From Paramecium sonneborni (taxonomy: Eukaryota; Ciliophora; Oligohymenophorea; Peniculida; Parameciidae): 64,000 nucleotides of DNA. Location: the NCBI GenBank assembly GCA_905182985.1, contig CAJJDN010000010.1, positions 66,221 through 130,220 of the forward strand, written 5' to 3'. Position 1 is the first letter of the stretch, and each line of letters starts with the position of its first letter. Of this stretch, positions 11,505 through 23,500 are shown piece after piece. The notes below the pieces were generated by a model. That model did no database searches, was not told the origin of the DNA, and saw only the letters and a program-made list of their open reading frames with translations. Both the position numbers and the translations under genes were made by a program.

Positions 11505-12668
11505 ATGAGGCCTTTTCATGTTAGAGGAACAGATAGAGCAATAATGACAATAAAAATAAATTATGATGGAGATTTATTCTTTACAGCATCATAGGATGGT
11601 GGTATAAATTGTTGGTTAACAGAGAATGGTGAAAGGTATATAATTAGATAAATAATAAAATTTAGATTAGGTAATTATAAAGCAAGTGGTGCTGTAAAGA
11701 CATTAGATTTAACAGATAATAGTGAATTATTAGTTAGTGGTTCATTAGAAGTAAAGATTAATAATAAAATAAAAAGGGTTCTGTTGATTTCTTTTAAATA
11801 AATGGAGGAAAGAGTCTTGGTAAATTAGTAGCTGATATGAGAAAAGCAAAATGGGTAGAATTTTCTTATGGTGATGAATATTTAATAATTGTAATAAGTC
11901 TATATACATAATATATAGGTATATTAACCAATGACTTCATCTATTAATTATGAGACTAGAATATTAAAGGTTTAAGAAATATTAGATAAAATAAAATTAA
12001 GACAATCATAAGATGTATTAGAAATAACGGATACTCTTGTGACTCCAGATAAATTTAAGACTACTTAAGCAAGTTGGGGATATTTGAATTAATCAATTAT
12101 AATGGCATCAACAGAAGGAGAATTGTTATTATTATCTTATCCATAAAGTATATTAATTAATCATAATTATTATTAGAACAAGAAATTAGAAGAGTATAAG
12201 TACATGATGGAGAAATTAAACAATTTACTTTTGCTAAAGATTTTTCAATTTTAGCTACTGCTGCTAATGATGGATGTAAGATCTTTGATCCAACTACATT
12301 ATAATTATTAAGATAATTTAAATATGAAGTACCTATGAATGCTGTTGCAATTTCACCATTATTCAATTCTGATCAAAAACAAAAACCTCATTTAATAGTT
12401 GCTGGTGGTATTCCTGCTAGAGAAACTGCCAGAACTAAATTTTAAGGATTTGATATACATATTTGTAATGTTATTTATGAAGAAGAGGTTGGAAAATTGT
12501 TAAGTATATACTTTTATATCTCTTTAATAAGATCCCAATTAAATTGGACCAATCAATGCATTAGCATTCTTCCCTGATGGAAAAGGATTTATTACTGGAG
12601 AGGAAGGTGGATATTCAAGAGTTTATAAATTTGATTAAACTTATTGGGAAAATGATTTATTCAAATGA
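11505..12668 (+). CDS. EIF3I: Eukaryotic translation initiation factor 3 subunit I
   Basis: A WD40 beta-propeller subunit of eIF3, which binds the 40S ribosomal subunit. The start MRPFHVRGTDRAIM and the first blades (GDLFFTASQDGGINCW.TENGERLG) follow the eIF3i/TRIP-1 pattern closely, and the C-terminal blade (GPINALAFFPDGKGF) matches the characteristic end of the family. Five introns of 26-30 nt give 340 residues, close to the usual 325-345, and the spliced length is divisible by three. Its last 374 bp recur at 13448-13821 because of join 2. Confidence 0.88.
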
Positions 12669-12889
12669 ATTTTTACATTATTATATTTATGTACATTATA
12701 TAAAATAAAGTATTTATATAAAAAAAGTTATTTCATTTATTATTATTAGAAATTCATAAAGAACATTATCAAGAATTAATTAAATTAATATAATCTTAAA
12801 CTTTCATCATAACTTCTTTTCCATGATCTTTTTATTCTTTTTCTAATTTTTTTAAAATATTATTAAAAAAAATGAAAGAAGAAAAGAAC

Positions 12890-13132
12890 TCAGATATATT
12901 GAACTGTATTTACTAGATAAAAATTAAAATAGATAAAAATAATAGTTTTTATTAATAGTTTAATAAAAATAAAGAATAAATATGATTCAATCCTCTTTTC
13001 TCTTAATTTTATAATCTTTCTTCTTAAAGCTTAAGCAAGGAAATCCTACTTATGATTAAATAAATTTACATTTTAACTAGCATTTTAAGGTTGTTCTTAA
13101 TTTCCTACAATTTAAATTAGTTTTCCTTTCAT
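12890..13132 (-). CDS. Possible small protein (80 aa)
   Basis: An ATG at 13132 opens an 80-codon frame to TGA. The first 50 residues have mixed protein-like composition (basic, Q/N-rich, LAQALRRKI); the rest is hydrophobic and A+T driven. The frame lies in the roughly 600-bp gap between the convergent eIF3i and centrin-like genes, which is long for this genome. An identical copy lies at 14043-14285 from join 2. Could be chance. Confidence 0.28.
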
Positions 13133-13279
13133 TTTTTATTATGCCTCTATGTATAATAAAATGATTAATACTGTTTGATTTACTGGAATAAGAGTGAAAG
13201 GTTTGTTTTCTAGATTCACATACACATCACATATTAAAAATAATAATAAATAAATGTATAATATTGATATATAATATCA

Positions 13280-13446
13280 TCATCTTTTCTTTTGTAAACT
13301 TTTCATATATCTAATAAATGCTTATTTTCTAATAGTTCCATTTCCATCAGGATCACAAGCATGAATTATATTTTATAAATCTTCTTCTTTAATTTTTTCA
13401 TTGCATTCTGATGCTAATTCTCTTAAATCATCAACAGTTATATAAC
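13280..13446 (-). CDS. 3' fragment of the centrin-like gene, cut by join 2
   Basis: Same sequence as the last exon of the complete gene at 14433-15078. It stops at the n at 13447 where the left contig ends. Not a separate gene. Confidence 0.7.
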
Positions 13447-14432
13447 NTACATTATAATTATTAAGATAATTTAAATATGAAGTACCTATGAATGCTGTTG
13501 CAATTTCACCATTATTCAATTCTGATCAAAAACAAAAACCTCATTTAATAGTTGCTGGTGGTATTCCTGCTAGAGAAACTGCCAGAACTAAATTTTAAGG
13601 ATTTGATATACATATTTGTAATGTTATTTATGAAGAAGAGGTTGGAAAATTGTTAAGTATATACTTTTATATCTCTTTAATAAGATCCCAATTAAATTGG
13701 ACCAATCAATGCATTAGCATTCTTCCCTGATGGAAAAGGATTTATTACTGGAGAGGAAGGTGGATATTCAAGAGTTTATAAATTTGATTAAACTTATTGG
13801 GAAAATGATTTATTCAAATGAATTTTTACATTATTATATTTATGTACATTATATAAAATAAAGTATTTATATAAAAAAAGTTATTTCATTTATTATTATT
13901 AGAAATTCATAAAGAACATTATCAAGAATTAATTAAATTAATATAATCTTAAACTTTCATCATAACTTCTTTTCCATGATCTTTTTATTCTTTTTCTAAT
14001 TTTTTTAAAATATTATTAAAAAAAATGAAAGAAGAAAAGAACTCAGATATATTGAACTGTATTTACTAGATAAAAATTAAAATAGATAAAAATAATAGTT
14101 TTTATTAATAGTTTAATAAAAATAAAGAATAAATATGATTCAATCCTCTTTTCTCTTAATTTTATAATCTTTCTTCTTAAAGCTTAAGCAAGGAAATCCT
14201 ACTTATGATTAAATAAATTTACATTTTAACTAGCATTTTAAGGTTGTTCTTAATTTCCTACAATTTAAATTAGTTTTCCTTTCATTTTTTATTATGCCTC
14301 TATGTATAATAAAATGATTAATACTGTTTGATTTACTGGAATAAGAGTGAAAGGTTTGTTTTCTAGATTCACATACACATCACATATTAAAAATAATAAT
14401 AAATAAATGTATAATATTGATATATAATATCA

Positions 14433-15078
14433 TCATCTTTTCTTTTGTAAACTTTTCATATATCTAATAAATGCTTATTTTCTAATAGTTCCATTTCCAT
14501 CAGGATCACAAGCATGAATTATATTTTATAAATCTTCTTCTTTAATTTTTTCATTGCATTCTGATGCTAATTCTCTTAAATCATCAACAGTTATATAACC
14601 TATATAAATTAGAATAGATTGAATTACCTTTATAATCTAAATCAATTTAATAAAAGACATTTTCAAAATCATCATCTGTATCTTTTTCTCCTGGATGCAT
14701 TGCCATCATTCTTACAAACTCTCTAAATTCAATAATACCACTTTAATCTTAATCAAAGTCAGCAATCATTTAATAAATAATTTACTTTTTTGGTTAATAT
14801 TTTCCAGCACTTGCAAATGCCTTTCTTAAATCCATAGGTTATATAACTCCATTGTTATTTGAATCTAAAAAATCAAATATCTCTTTATATAAGATGATAT
14901 CTCTTTTAGTTGTTGTTCCTGTAATATAATCATTTGGATCAAATTTAGGTTCAGGTGGTATAAATGTAGAATAAGATTGATTAGGACTTAATTATTATGG
15001 TGGTGGAGCCAAAAGAGATGGATTTACTTTACTCTAAGGCAATGTAGGAACTGATGTTGTATTTTTCTTTCTATTCAT
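14433..15078 (-). CDS. Centrin-like four-EF-hand calcium-binding protein
   Basis: A 205-residue protein with one 28-nt intron (14600-14627). After a proline/serine-rich N-terminal extension of about 55 residues come four EF-hands: DSNNNGVIQPMD, DFDQDQSGIIEF, DLDYKGYITVDD and DPDGNGTIRKQA. Loops 1 and 4 lack the usual glutamate at position 12, so calcium binding is likely strongest in loop 2. Spacing and the segment KKQIIYQMIADFD match the centrin/caltractin family, whose members build basal bodies and the contractile infraciliary lattice. This copy is complete. Confidence 0.82.
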
Positions 15079-15228
15079 ATTTATTTATATTATTATATTA
15101 TTTATATTTAAAAATGTATTATTAATAATAAATTTAAATTATATTTATAAGTACCAACAATTAATTAATTGAATATCACAAATTTATATATATATATATA
15201 TTTATGATATAAAATAATAATCCATTAT

Positions 15229-16135
15229 TCATTATTCTTCTTATTAATCTTCTTTTTAAGCAAGCATTAATTTTGATTCATCTCCTAAATCGAAATCCTT
15301 TAAACTAAAATCACATTTATTTTATCTTCCCAGATCTGATGTAACACTCTTTGTTGATGTAATGAATTTCATGAATTTATTCTGTCTATCTTTTCTTAAT
15401 ATTGGTTCTTTAGATTCCTCTATTTATTTTATTAGTTCATATTTTAAAAAACGAGACTCTTTATAAATCATTACATTTTACACTCCTCTTATCACAATTC
15501 ATAATGGTTATGCTTTTTATATTTAATCTACTTTTTGATTCTTCAATAAAACTACCTTATAAATCATTTATTACTCAATAATTGATCTAATCAATACTTC
15601 AGAACTAAATGATCTACTTTATTTTATTGGACAATCACATATCAAAATGTCCTTAAATTGTTCATCATTCAATTATTATAAACTATTATATCTTCAACTT
15701 TATTTTACCATTCTCGGAATCCGTTATAATATTGAAATAAATCTTTTTCTGACTTAATATAATTGTTTATTGTACTTCAAAAACTCTCACTCGATAATAT
15801 GTGATACATTAATAATTGCTCATTTATAAATTCTATATGTACACTTGTTCATAACTAACTAATAAGAAATTTGTATTATTTATACTTCGACTTAAATTAT
15901 CATAAATCTATTGGATGATATTTTATTACAACGGAATTTTGTCAGCATTTGTATACAAACAAACTTTATGATAAAACAAATTCATACTCACACTTTCTCC
16001 AGATTCTTTCTATATATCACCCAATTTAACCGTTATTTTTACATTCATATATTCTCTAAATATAACCAATTCATTATTCAAAACATGATTCTCCTTTTCT
16101 CTAGAAAGACAACACATTCCTTCTTAATTTCCCAT
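15229..16135 (-). CDS. Unknown protein with MG..CC N-terminus and one in-frame TGA
   Basis: The protein begins MGNQEGMCCLS, an N-terminal glycine with paired cysteines that could be myristoylated and palmitoylated. Two introns (23 and 26 nt) join exons into 286 codons, divisible by three. One TGA (plus-strand 15499-15501) interrupts an otherwise good frame between ...QKAQPL and IVIRGVQN.... It could be a recoded tryptophan, a mutated TGG, a sequencing error or an unrecognised splice; the frame on both sides is convincing. The fold is not recognised. It is the next gene upstream of the centrin-like gene on the same strand. Confidence 0.5.
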
Positions 16136-16208
16136 AAAATTATATTTTATAAATATTATAAAGAAAATAATACAAATTAAAACAAAATTTTCATCAATTA
16201 AACATTAA

Positions 16209-17407
16209 TCATATTTAAAAATGAATTCTTTTTCCCCATTCATAACTATCTATCAGATTCTAAAGTTGTTAATCTGAAATTTCATTTCCTATCTGAGTTG
16301 AAAGAGTTCTCTCTTCCAATACCATTCTTGTCATTAGATTTGTATCATCGCATATTTCAAATTATTAATTCATATTCTAATCTTCAAACCAAGGATGTAA
16401 TGAGATATCTTAATTTAATTATAAATATACCTGCAGCATATAATCGATGATTAGGATTATGTTTAAGCAATCTTTTTATTAAATCTCTCTCTATGAAACT
16501 TAGATTCTAAAACTCCTCTGTGTATTGATATGGATAATCCTCCGAAGTTATCAAATCTATTGTATCACTTACACTATCAGCAAAGAAGGGAAGTCGATAA
16601 CATAATAATTAGTATAATATTACACCAATAGACCAAATGTCAACTTTAATATTATACTATAACTACCCTTCTCATCATATCCACCACCTAAAAATACTTC
16701 AGGGGCTTAATATACAATGGTTCCAGTTGCGGTCCACATATCTTTAAATGTATCCTTAAATTTGAATTTTTTACTAACTCCAAAATCAATTAATTTAATT
16801 TATATATCTGGATGCATTTAAATTAATATGTTTTCTGGTTTTAAATCTCTATGGCATATTCCCTTAGAATGAATCTAAGCAATAGTTTGAGCTAGTTATT
16901 TAATGGTTTCTTATTTATGTTTAAGTGATAGTAAAGGATACACCTAATCAAGACTGGGAATATCACAAAATTCTATAACTTGATATTAGTGTTTAGTTTT
17001 TTAATCTATAAAAAGATCATAGGCTTTACAGATTCTAGGGACATCCTATAATTATCTTTATAAATTAAAAGTTTGAATAATAGTATTGACAATTTCTGGA
17101 TCATCAGTTCTAAAACATTTAACTGCATATATCTAGATAGATTTTGTCATAATAGATTTAGCATTTTTTTATTTAGGTAATTTCAAACATTTACGAACGA
17201 CAGAATGAGCACCCTCACCTATATATGATTGATTAATATACCAATTTTTTCCATTAAAAGGTAAGCATCTTGAAATGTTTCTTAAGGTTAAAGGGAATGA
17301 TTTTGTGTAAGGTTATTTTCAATATCAAGAGATTTCTTTTATCGTAATCCTTAATTTTAGAAGAGTTGTTTTTTTAATTGGTTTCTAATTTATTCTTTTT
17401 TGATCAT
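16209..17407 (-). CDS. Serine/threonine protein kinase
   Basis: A 376-residue kinase with three introns (23, 23 and 22 nt). Catalytic features in order: glycine loop GEGAHSVV, ATP-anchoring lysine in AVKCF, catalytic loop HRDLKPEN, metal-binding DFG, APE segment (QAPEVFLGG) and the F-helix DIWSIGVIL. All residues needed for activity are present. The N-lobe has an insertion between strands 2 and 3 (KLPKQKNAKS). The overall pattern is CAMK-like, but no calmodulin-binding tail is obvious. Its start lies 32 bp from that of the divergent ATP synthase subunit gene. Confidence 0.85.
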
Positions 17408-17439
17408 ACAAATAAAAATAAAAATTAAATAAAGAAATT
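17408..17439. promoter_or_regulatory. 32-bp divergent intergenic region
   Basis: The space between the kinase ATG (minus strand) and the ATP synthase subunit ATG (plus strand). It is purely A/T-rich with no distinct motif and must hold, or overlap, both 5' untranslated regions. Confidence 0.45.
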
Positions 17440-17965
17440 ATGAATAGAATCTCTAATGGATTGATTGGACTTGCCCTTAAAAATTAGGCTTGTTTCAGCA
17501 CAGCAAAGAAAGCAAAGATGGAGTTGACAATTAGAACTCCATATAGAACAATATTAGATAAATTTGAAGGATTTTCAAGAATAGTGGCTAAAACAAATGA
17601 AGTATTAAATACTATGTTTATAAATTAATAAGGCAGCTTTAATTATTCAAAATAGAACTCCAGCAGCTGTATACATTTTACCTCCAGGTCCTTTGAAAAT
17701 TAAATTCACTTAAGATGTAAAAGGAGTGACTGGTGACTTTTTACATTTAGGTGGCTATGTGTTTGTTAATCCGTATCAAATTTATATTTAATTTAGAGAC
17801 AATACTTGCGAAATCAATTTAATGGATGTAGTTGATAGAAAAGAAGCAAAAGTAGATTAATTTGATAAGGCTGATGTTAAAGATGCTGATACTGTTGCTG
17901 GAAGATATGCAGGAAAAATTAGAAGAGCCGCATAACGTACATTTATTAAAAAAGCAACAGCATGA
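17440..17965 (+). CDS. Mitochondrial F1 ATP synthase delta-type subunit (bacterial epsilon homologue)
   Basis: 156 residues with two introns (31 and 24 nt; spliced length divisible by three). A short N-terminal stretch rich in Ser, Asn, Lys and Ala looks like a mitochondrial presequence. Then comes a beta-sandwich pattern typical of the F1 central-stalk subunit: ELTIRTPYRTIL..F and PLKIKFTQDV.G.TGDFLHLGGYVFVNP. A helical C-terminus follows (RYAGKIRRAAQRTF). The subunit couples rotor to catalytic head. The family is assigned from pattern, not alignment. Confidence 0.6.
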
Positions 17966-18364
17966 TGATTATTACATAAAAAATAAATAAATAGATATAC
18001 AAAATTTTTTAAGCAAAAGAAATATCAAATATTGTGACTCTTATTAATAAAAATATGTTTAATTAATAATTAATATCATGATCCAATATTTATTCAATTT
18101 ATATTCAATTGGAAAAGTGTCTAGAAAAATAAAAGAAAAAATTATTTCAACAATTTAAAATCACTTAATTTAATAAATAACACATCTGATTCTTAATAAT
18201 CTACTAAATATATGAATTTATTCCAGATAACAAAGAAGCTTTAGATCATTTAGTAGATGTTAAAAATAGAATTGATGATGCTTAAATATAGTTATATGAC
18301 ATAATATTATATGATATAAGATATATTTATATAAATAATAATTATAATAATAAATTTAATAAGA
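17966..18364. other. Intergenic, with a short coding-like fragment
   Basis: Around 18215-18310 the plus strand carries a 30-residue stretch with strong protein-like composition (around FIPDNKEALDHLVDVKNR), but no start codon, no clear splice partners and an upstream TGA. It may be a gene remnant. The rest is A+T-rich spacer before the RNase gene. Confidence 0.35.
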
Positions 18365-19182
18365 ATGAAAATAACAATAATGATATTGTTAATGTTCATA
18401 TTTAGTCAGACATATTGCCAATAAAATGATGAAATTTTAGGCTATATGTATGTATTTGCTTAAGAATGGCCAGGATCTATATGCAAATTTTAGAAATGTA
18501 CAAAAACATATATGGGAAATTACGATAATGCAAGATGGAATACTCATGGATTATGGCCTAATACAATGCTTTAAACAACTTGTGGAATGATATTCAATTG
18601 CAAAGATGAAGAATATGATGAAAATAAATTAACTGTGGCTACAAAAACATTAATAGATGTTACTTGGAATGGTATGTATTCAGATACATTTACATTCAGA
18701 AAGTAAGATATAATATTTAATTAGACATGAGTGGGAGAAACATGGTACATGTCATCCAGATAATTTATCGTAAAACGGATATATGTCAAGAGTTGGAAAT
18801 CTTAATAATTAATATAATTATTATAAAATATTAGCATCAGCAGGAATATATCCAGATGATGATAGATAATTAACAGATTCTGAAGTTAGAGCTGCATTTA
18901 CAAAAGTATTAGGAATATCAACAGCAATGACTTATACTTGCTAAAAAGATTGTAAATTATATAAGTTTTATTATATTAGCTGCGACTGGTAAATTCTATA
19001 TTGCTGAATTAAGAACTTGTTTTACATAAGCTATGAAACCTAGAACCTGTGATTGTACTAAACCTGTTAGTGCTTTTGTAACATGTGGTAAGACATTTTA
19101 TTATCCAACTTTTCTATTATCAAAGGATTAATAAATAGAACTTGAAGAAATCCCTGATTTCAGTCAAACATTTTTAGAATGA
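18365..19182 (+). CDS. Secreted RNase T2-family ribonuclease
   Basis: A 255-residue protein with two introns (22 and 28 nt). The first 20 residues form a signal peptide (hydrophobic core ILLMFIFS). Both catalytic blocks of the RNase T2 family are intact: CAS I as NTHGLWPNT and CAS II as HEWEKHGTC, holding the two catalytic histidines with the accompanying Glu and Lys. Many cysteines suggest disulphides. The enzyme would act in food vacuoles, lysosomes or outside the cell to digest RNA. Its length is typical for the family. Confidence 0.88.
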
Positions 19183-19244
19183 GATTTGTAAATTTAATTA
19201 TATATTTTATAAAAATAAGACATTATTAAAAAAAACGAATTTAG

Positions 19245-20229
19245 ATGATCTTTTGGAACAGATTAATGTCATTATTGCCAACCTTTATAATGTTTGGAGT
19301 ACTCCTATTTACATACAGCATTTATTTTATTGTAATTTGTTTATTTCATAAAGACTAACTTAAAACCTTATTTTAATGGATTCACATATGAAATCATAAT
19401 AATTCATTTTTTAATACTAATATTTTTGATTTCCTTATTTAGATCTATGTTTTAATTACCAGGAATTATTCCAAAAGTTTCATTATTTATATTTTTAGGA
19501 ATTAATTGATGAAACTTTGGAGAATTGGTAAAGAGTAGAAAGAGAAGAAAAAGAAAAATTAATAGAATAATTACAAAGAAAAAGTTAAAGATCTGATATA
19601 AGATTTAAAGCAGAAACTGAGTAAGATAAAAGTGTAGTTAATCTTGATTTTGAAGAAATTGTTGTTGATGAAGAAAATAAAAGAAAAACAGATATCAATT
19701 AAAATACTGTTAGTAAAAGATTTTGTAAAAAATGTTGTATTCCTAAACCTCCAAGAGCACATCATTGTTCAGCATGCAATACTTGTTGGCTTAAAATGGA
19801 TCATCATTGTTTATGGATTAACAATTGTGTTGCTAAAGATAATTATAAAATGTTTTTCTGTATGGTTTTTTATGCAAGTAAGATTAAATACATTTAAAAT
19901 TAGAGGCTGTCTTTTAATTTGGGTCACTATTTCCTAATATAAAATTTTTTAAACTCTAATCACTAATTATGTTTCAGATTTTCAACTCTATATTATAGTT
20001 CTTCATTTCTATTTTGTATTCCTACTTGCTGTTTTGATATCAGGGTTCTTTATATTTCATTTATACCTTATATCATAAAATAAAACAACTCTAGAATAAT
20101 TAGAAAATAAATCTGATGTAATTTATATTTATCATCATTTTTTAGAAGAAAAAATATAATCAAGGAATATGGTTTAATTTTTCAAGCGTTTTAGGATCAA
20201 ATGTCTTCTTTTGGTTGATACCAAGTTGA
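19245..20229 (+). CDS. DHHC-type protein S-acyltransferase (palmitoyltransferase)
   Basis: 294 residues and four introns (22, 22, 28, 28 nt). Two N-terminal TM segments precede a charged cytosolic loop. The zinc-binding cysteine-rich domain follows ([18 protein letters not shown]) with the catalytic motif as DHHC in [13 protein letters not shown]. Two further TM segments follow, and the C-terminus carries the usual conserved [10 protein letters not shown] pattern. It would palmitoylate membrane proteins at ER, Golgi or plasma membrane; several proteins in this window have N-terminal Gly/Cys acylation signals and could be such substrates, which is only an inference. Confidence 0.88.
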
Positions 20230-20268
20230 TGATTTAAATAAATATTATACATATATCAACCAAATTAA

Positions 20269-20870
20269 ATGAATTAAATATTTCTATTACATTATGTTAT
20301 TTATTAGAAATTAAATATCATTTATACTTAATCTATCTTTGAAAAAAATAACCCAAACAATCATAAAGTTATAGCACAATTATTATTATTCTAGAAATTA
20401 AAATATTATTATTATTGATCAATTTCTAACATTAATCAAAATAATAATTAAACTCAATTTTAAGTAATTTTAACATAATATCCAAAGAAGTGGATTTATT
20501 TAATCTATTTTAAAATGAAAAATTTAAACATAATTAATAAATATAAGAGTTATTGATCTAAAAATTATAAGAATTCTTAAATCATTGTTAAAATCTTAGA
20601 AATTATTAAAAAAACCAATAGCATAAATAATTTATCTTATATAATAAACAATTCAATATAGATCTCACATCAAAAATGCAGAAAATTAAAATCTTTCTAT
20701 TTTAACCTGATAAGATTTAACTAAAAATAAATTAATTTTACCGCTCTATATATTTAATTTATAATCTGATTGTAGTTTATCTAAATATAAATAAATATTT
20801 TCTCATATTAAATAGGATGAGTAAATTAAAATGTAAAGATCGATTTGATGTGGTATAAAAATAATCAATA
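20269..20870 (+). CDS. Possible gene, exon structure unresolved
   Basis: An ATG at 20269 opens a protein-like frame for about 50 codons, and a different frame from about 20470 onward is glutamine-rich and coding-like (around DLFNLFQNEKFKHNQQ). I could not find the splice that joins them. It converges on the cyclin gene. It could be one gene with an unplaced intron or a decayed gene. Confidence 0.3.
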
Positions 20871-20925
20871 AAAATAAGAATTTAAACATACATAAATATA
20901 AAAAAATAAATAATTAATCATTTAT

Positions 20926-21873
20926 TCATTATTATACACAATCTTAAGCATTGTAATATTTTAACATATCAATTTAAAACAGTAAAAGTTATTTATATGA
21001 AATTTGCATGAATTCTTCCCACCATTTTTAAGAACAAAACTCTTCTTTTAATTTAATTAGTTTTTATTTATCAACTGAATGCATTCTAAAGAATTAAATT
21101 CCCAAATAAATCGAACCTTTAACACAATCAACTTAAATCTTAAATGATTAAATATAAATACCATATCAATTGAAAAATCAACAAAAAATGTATCCTAAAA
21201 GATATCAAATATCATTTATCTTAATCCTTATTCAAATTGAAAGATCTAAGACATAGTTTTAAAATGAATTACTTTTAAATAATTCAACAACAATTGATAA
21301 CTATCTAGAGTTTCGTTTTTTAAGTCAAAATTAATTATTCTTAAAATATGTTACTCAGCTTCTAATACTTCTTTTTTCCAATTTGAATATTATTCATTAT
21401 TAAATAAAGGTACTAATTTATCAAAGTATTCAATATTTTAATTTTCATATTATTCTATAACTAAATATTTAATTGGATCATCATCATCATCAACCTAATT
21501 GTTAATTAATAATTTTTATTTTCTTTCTTAATTAGCTAATGTGTACATTTTATTAACTACGCAAATAACTTACTTATTAGTATGAATTTCTTACTAACTA
21601 AAATATCTCTAATTCTTTTTTAATCTTCAACTATTTTACTCACTAAATAAAAACATGCTGTAATAACCATTTCTTTTTTAAACTATCTCTTGTTACTTAG
21701 TGTAAATCTATCGATCTATCTTTGTCATACCTTTTATAGATATTGATCACATGACTAATAGTAGGAGTCGAGAAATTTAGGATTACTCCAATCTCTTATA
21801 TTAGTCTCAAAAATTCATATCCTTTCATTATTTAATTATTTTATAAAATATCAAATAAAAGTAGCTAATTCAT
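20926..21873 (-). CDS. Cyclin (cyclin L/K-like, compact)
   Basis: 282 residues from five exons; introns of 23, 26, 27 and 23 nt restore the frame exactly. The first cyclin fold is recognisable by the helix MVITACFYLVSKIVED.KRIRDI, matching the ACI.LASKIEE.PRRIRD pattern of transcription/splicing cyclins, and by EAEQHILRIINFDL in its fifth helix. A shorter second fold follows (VDCVKGSIYLGIQFF). No RS domain is present, unlike animal cyclin L. It would activate a CDK acting on RNA polymerase II or splicing; the exact class is uncertain. Confidence 0.72.
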
Positions 21874-21988
21874 TTTTTCAATTATTTAGTTCTTCATTAT
21901 CATATTCTAATATATATGACATTTAGTTTAACTTCTTATTGAATTATTTAGCTGTTTTGAATACTATATTACAGGCAAAGAATATTCA

Positions 21989-22640
21989 TCAACAATCCAT
22001 TAGTTTAATTAGTTATCTGAATAATAATCATCAAAACTTTATCGAATAGCATTGATTCAATATTCTAAATATAAATCTACTATATTCTATCCAATCAATA
22101 GTTTTTAAAGAATCAAAATTAAATTTCTTAAATATATTTTTTATCTTCTTTTTCTTCACTTTTCAAATGAATTAATCAAAAATTATTTATTCATTAAACA
22201 ACTTTTAGATACTTTTATTTTGAGAATCTATCAAATAAATATTTAATTTTCATTAAATTAGATATTTATTATTTTCTCAATCTATTAAATTAAATTTATA
22301 GAGTATTGAATTTCAAACGATATCACAACCATAAAATAATTAATTTATTTCTTTTGGCATTTTTTATTTTCAAATCTTCATAAACTTTAAGTTATTAAAC
22401 AACTTTGTTAATTAGTATATAATCAAGATGATATCGTTATAATTCATAAAAATTTTCAAAATTACCTTCAAATGTTAAGTTTATAAATTTTATTAATTGA
22501 AAATAGAGAAAGATTATGATTAAATTTGAAAATATGTATTAAAATTGTATAGGATCCACAAATCTTTTGAGATTATATATTTCTTCAATTATATATTCTC
22601 AAGTAAGTAATTAAGAATATATTTAATAAATAATTTGATT
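21989..22640 (-). CDS. Probable coding region, exon structure unresolved
   Basis: Two separate stretches on the minus strand look coding. One runs about 22640-22323 and ends at TGA (around NLTFEGNFENFYEL). The other runs about 22180-21989 and ends at TGA after a 21-nt intron (around SLKTIDWIEYSRF). No complete ATG-to-TGA model was found; they may be one gene with unplaced introns or a decaying one, upstream of the cyclin. Confidence 0.3.
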
Positions 22641-22858
22641 TAAAACATGTTATTCTTCTAAAGCATATTTAATAATAATAAAAATAATAATTTATTTAAA
22701 ATTTGCAATAATAGATATAATAAATATCATATAAAAGAATGGGATTGATGACTACTAAGAATATTTGATGTTGAATATAATAATATATAACAGTCTGATA
22801 TTTAAAAATATAAAAATTATTTGAATTAATATAAATAGTTGAATAAAAATAAGAAGAG

Positions 22859-23424
22859 ATGGATTCAAAAAAATTAAGTAAAATAATAGAGTTAATTTTC
22901 TTATCGATTGCAGTAAAATATTAATGAATAATATAAGTGGTTATCAGTGCTAGCTTGTTTGATTAGAACAGATTTTAATTTTCCATTTGCTTTCTTTTGT
23001 TATTATTTATGGATATCAAGAGATGATAAAGCTAATTCTTTAATGGTAATGATAAATTGATATATTTATAGTTAATGGTATTGAATGGAATCTTAATTTT
23101 GGTTGATTTAATTTGGTTATTGTCAGTTGGATCAATTTGGACTGCTACAGAAAAAAATAATCCAGTTTGGGGAAAATTACATGGTCTTCATGTATTTGTA
23201 ATATTTATTAGTATTGTAAATGCTTTATTAAAAGTATAATAATAGATTATTTAATGATTAGGTTGGAGCAATTGTAGCAATAAATTCTTATAGAGGAAAT
23301 TAATAATAAGTTGGTAATTAATAAAATAATAATATAAGCTGGTCCAGTTGGAAGTTAGAATCCATAATAAAGCGGATTTAATGATATGTCTTAAAATAGA
23401 TAATAACCATATGCATAATTTTGA
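22859..23424 (+). CDS. Four-TM membrane protein resembling AGTRAP (angiotensin receptor-associated family)
   Basis: 153 residues with four introns (25, 26, 28, 25 nt; length divisible by three). Four hydrophobic segments are separated by short loops, with a glutamine-, asparagine- and proline-rich cytosolic tail. The order of features (short N-terminus, W-rich first TM, NSLMLMVLNG before TM3, LHGLHVFVIF in the last TM) resembles the AGTRAP/ATRAP family of small receptor-trafficking proteins. That match is from pattern memory, so the name is tentative; a small four-TM protein is certain. Confidence 0.55.
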
Positions 23425-23500
23425 TGAAATGAAATATATTCAAAATTATATATAAACTTTAAATAATTATTATATAAATAAAATTTAACAGTAAAATTAT

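Larger units (their letters stand above)
12295..14599. repeat. 1152-bp direct duplication around a single n (join 2)
   Basis: Bases 12295-13446 recur as 13448-14599, offset 1153, with the n at 13447. The unit covers the 3' end of eIF3i, the intergenic region and the 3' exon of the centrin-like gene. The arrangement is the same as at the other joins and is best explained by unmerged contig overlap. Confidence 0.9.

Noticed and set aside
21873..22385. Reading TGA as tryptophan through 22385-21700
   Set aside because: If all three stop codons are allowed, every frame is open, so the long frame carries no information; nearby secure genes use TGA as stop.
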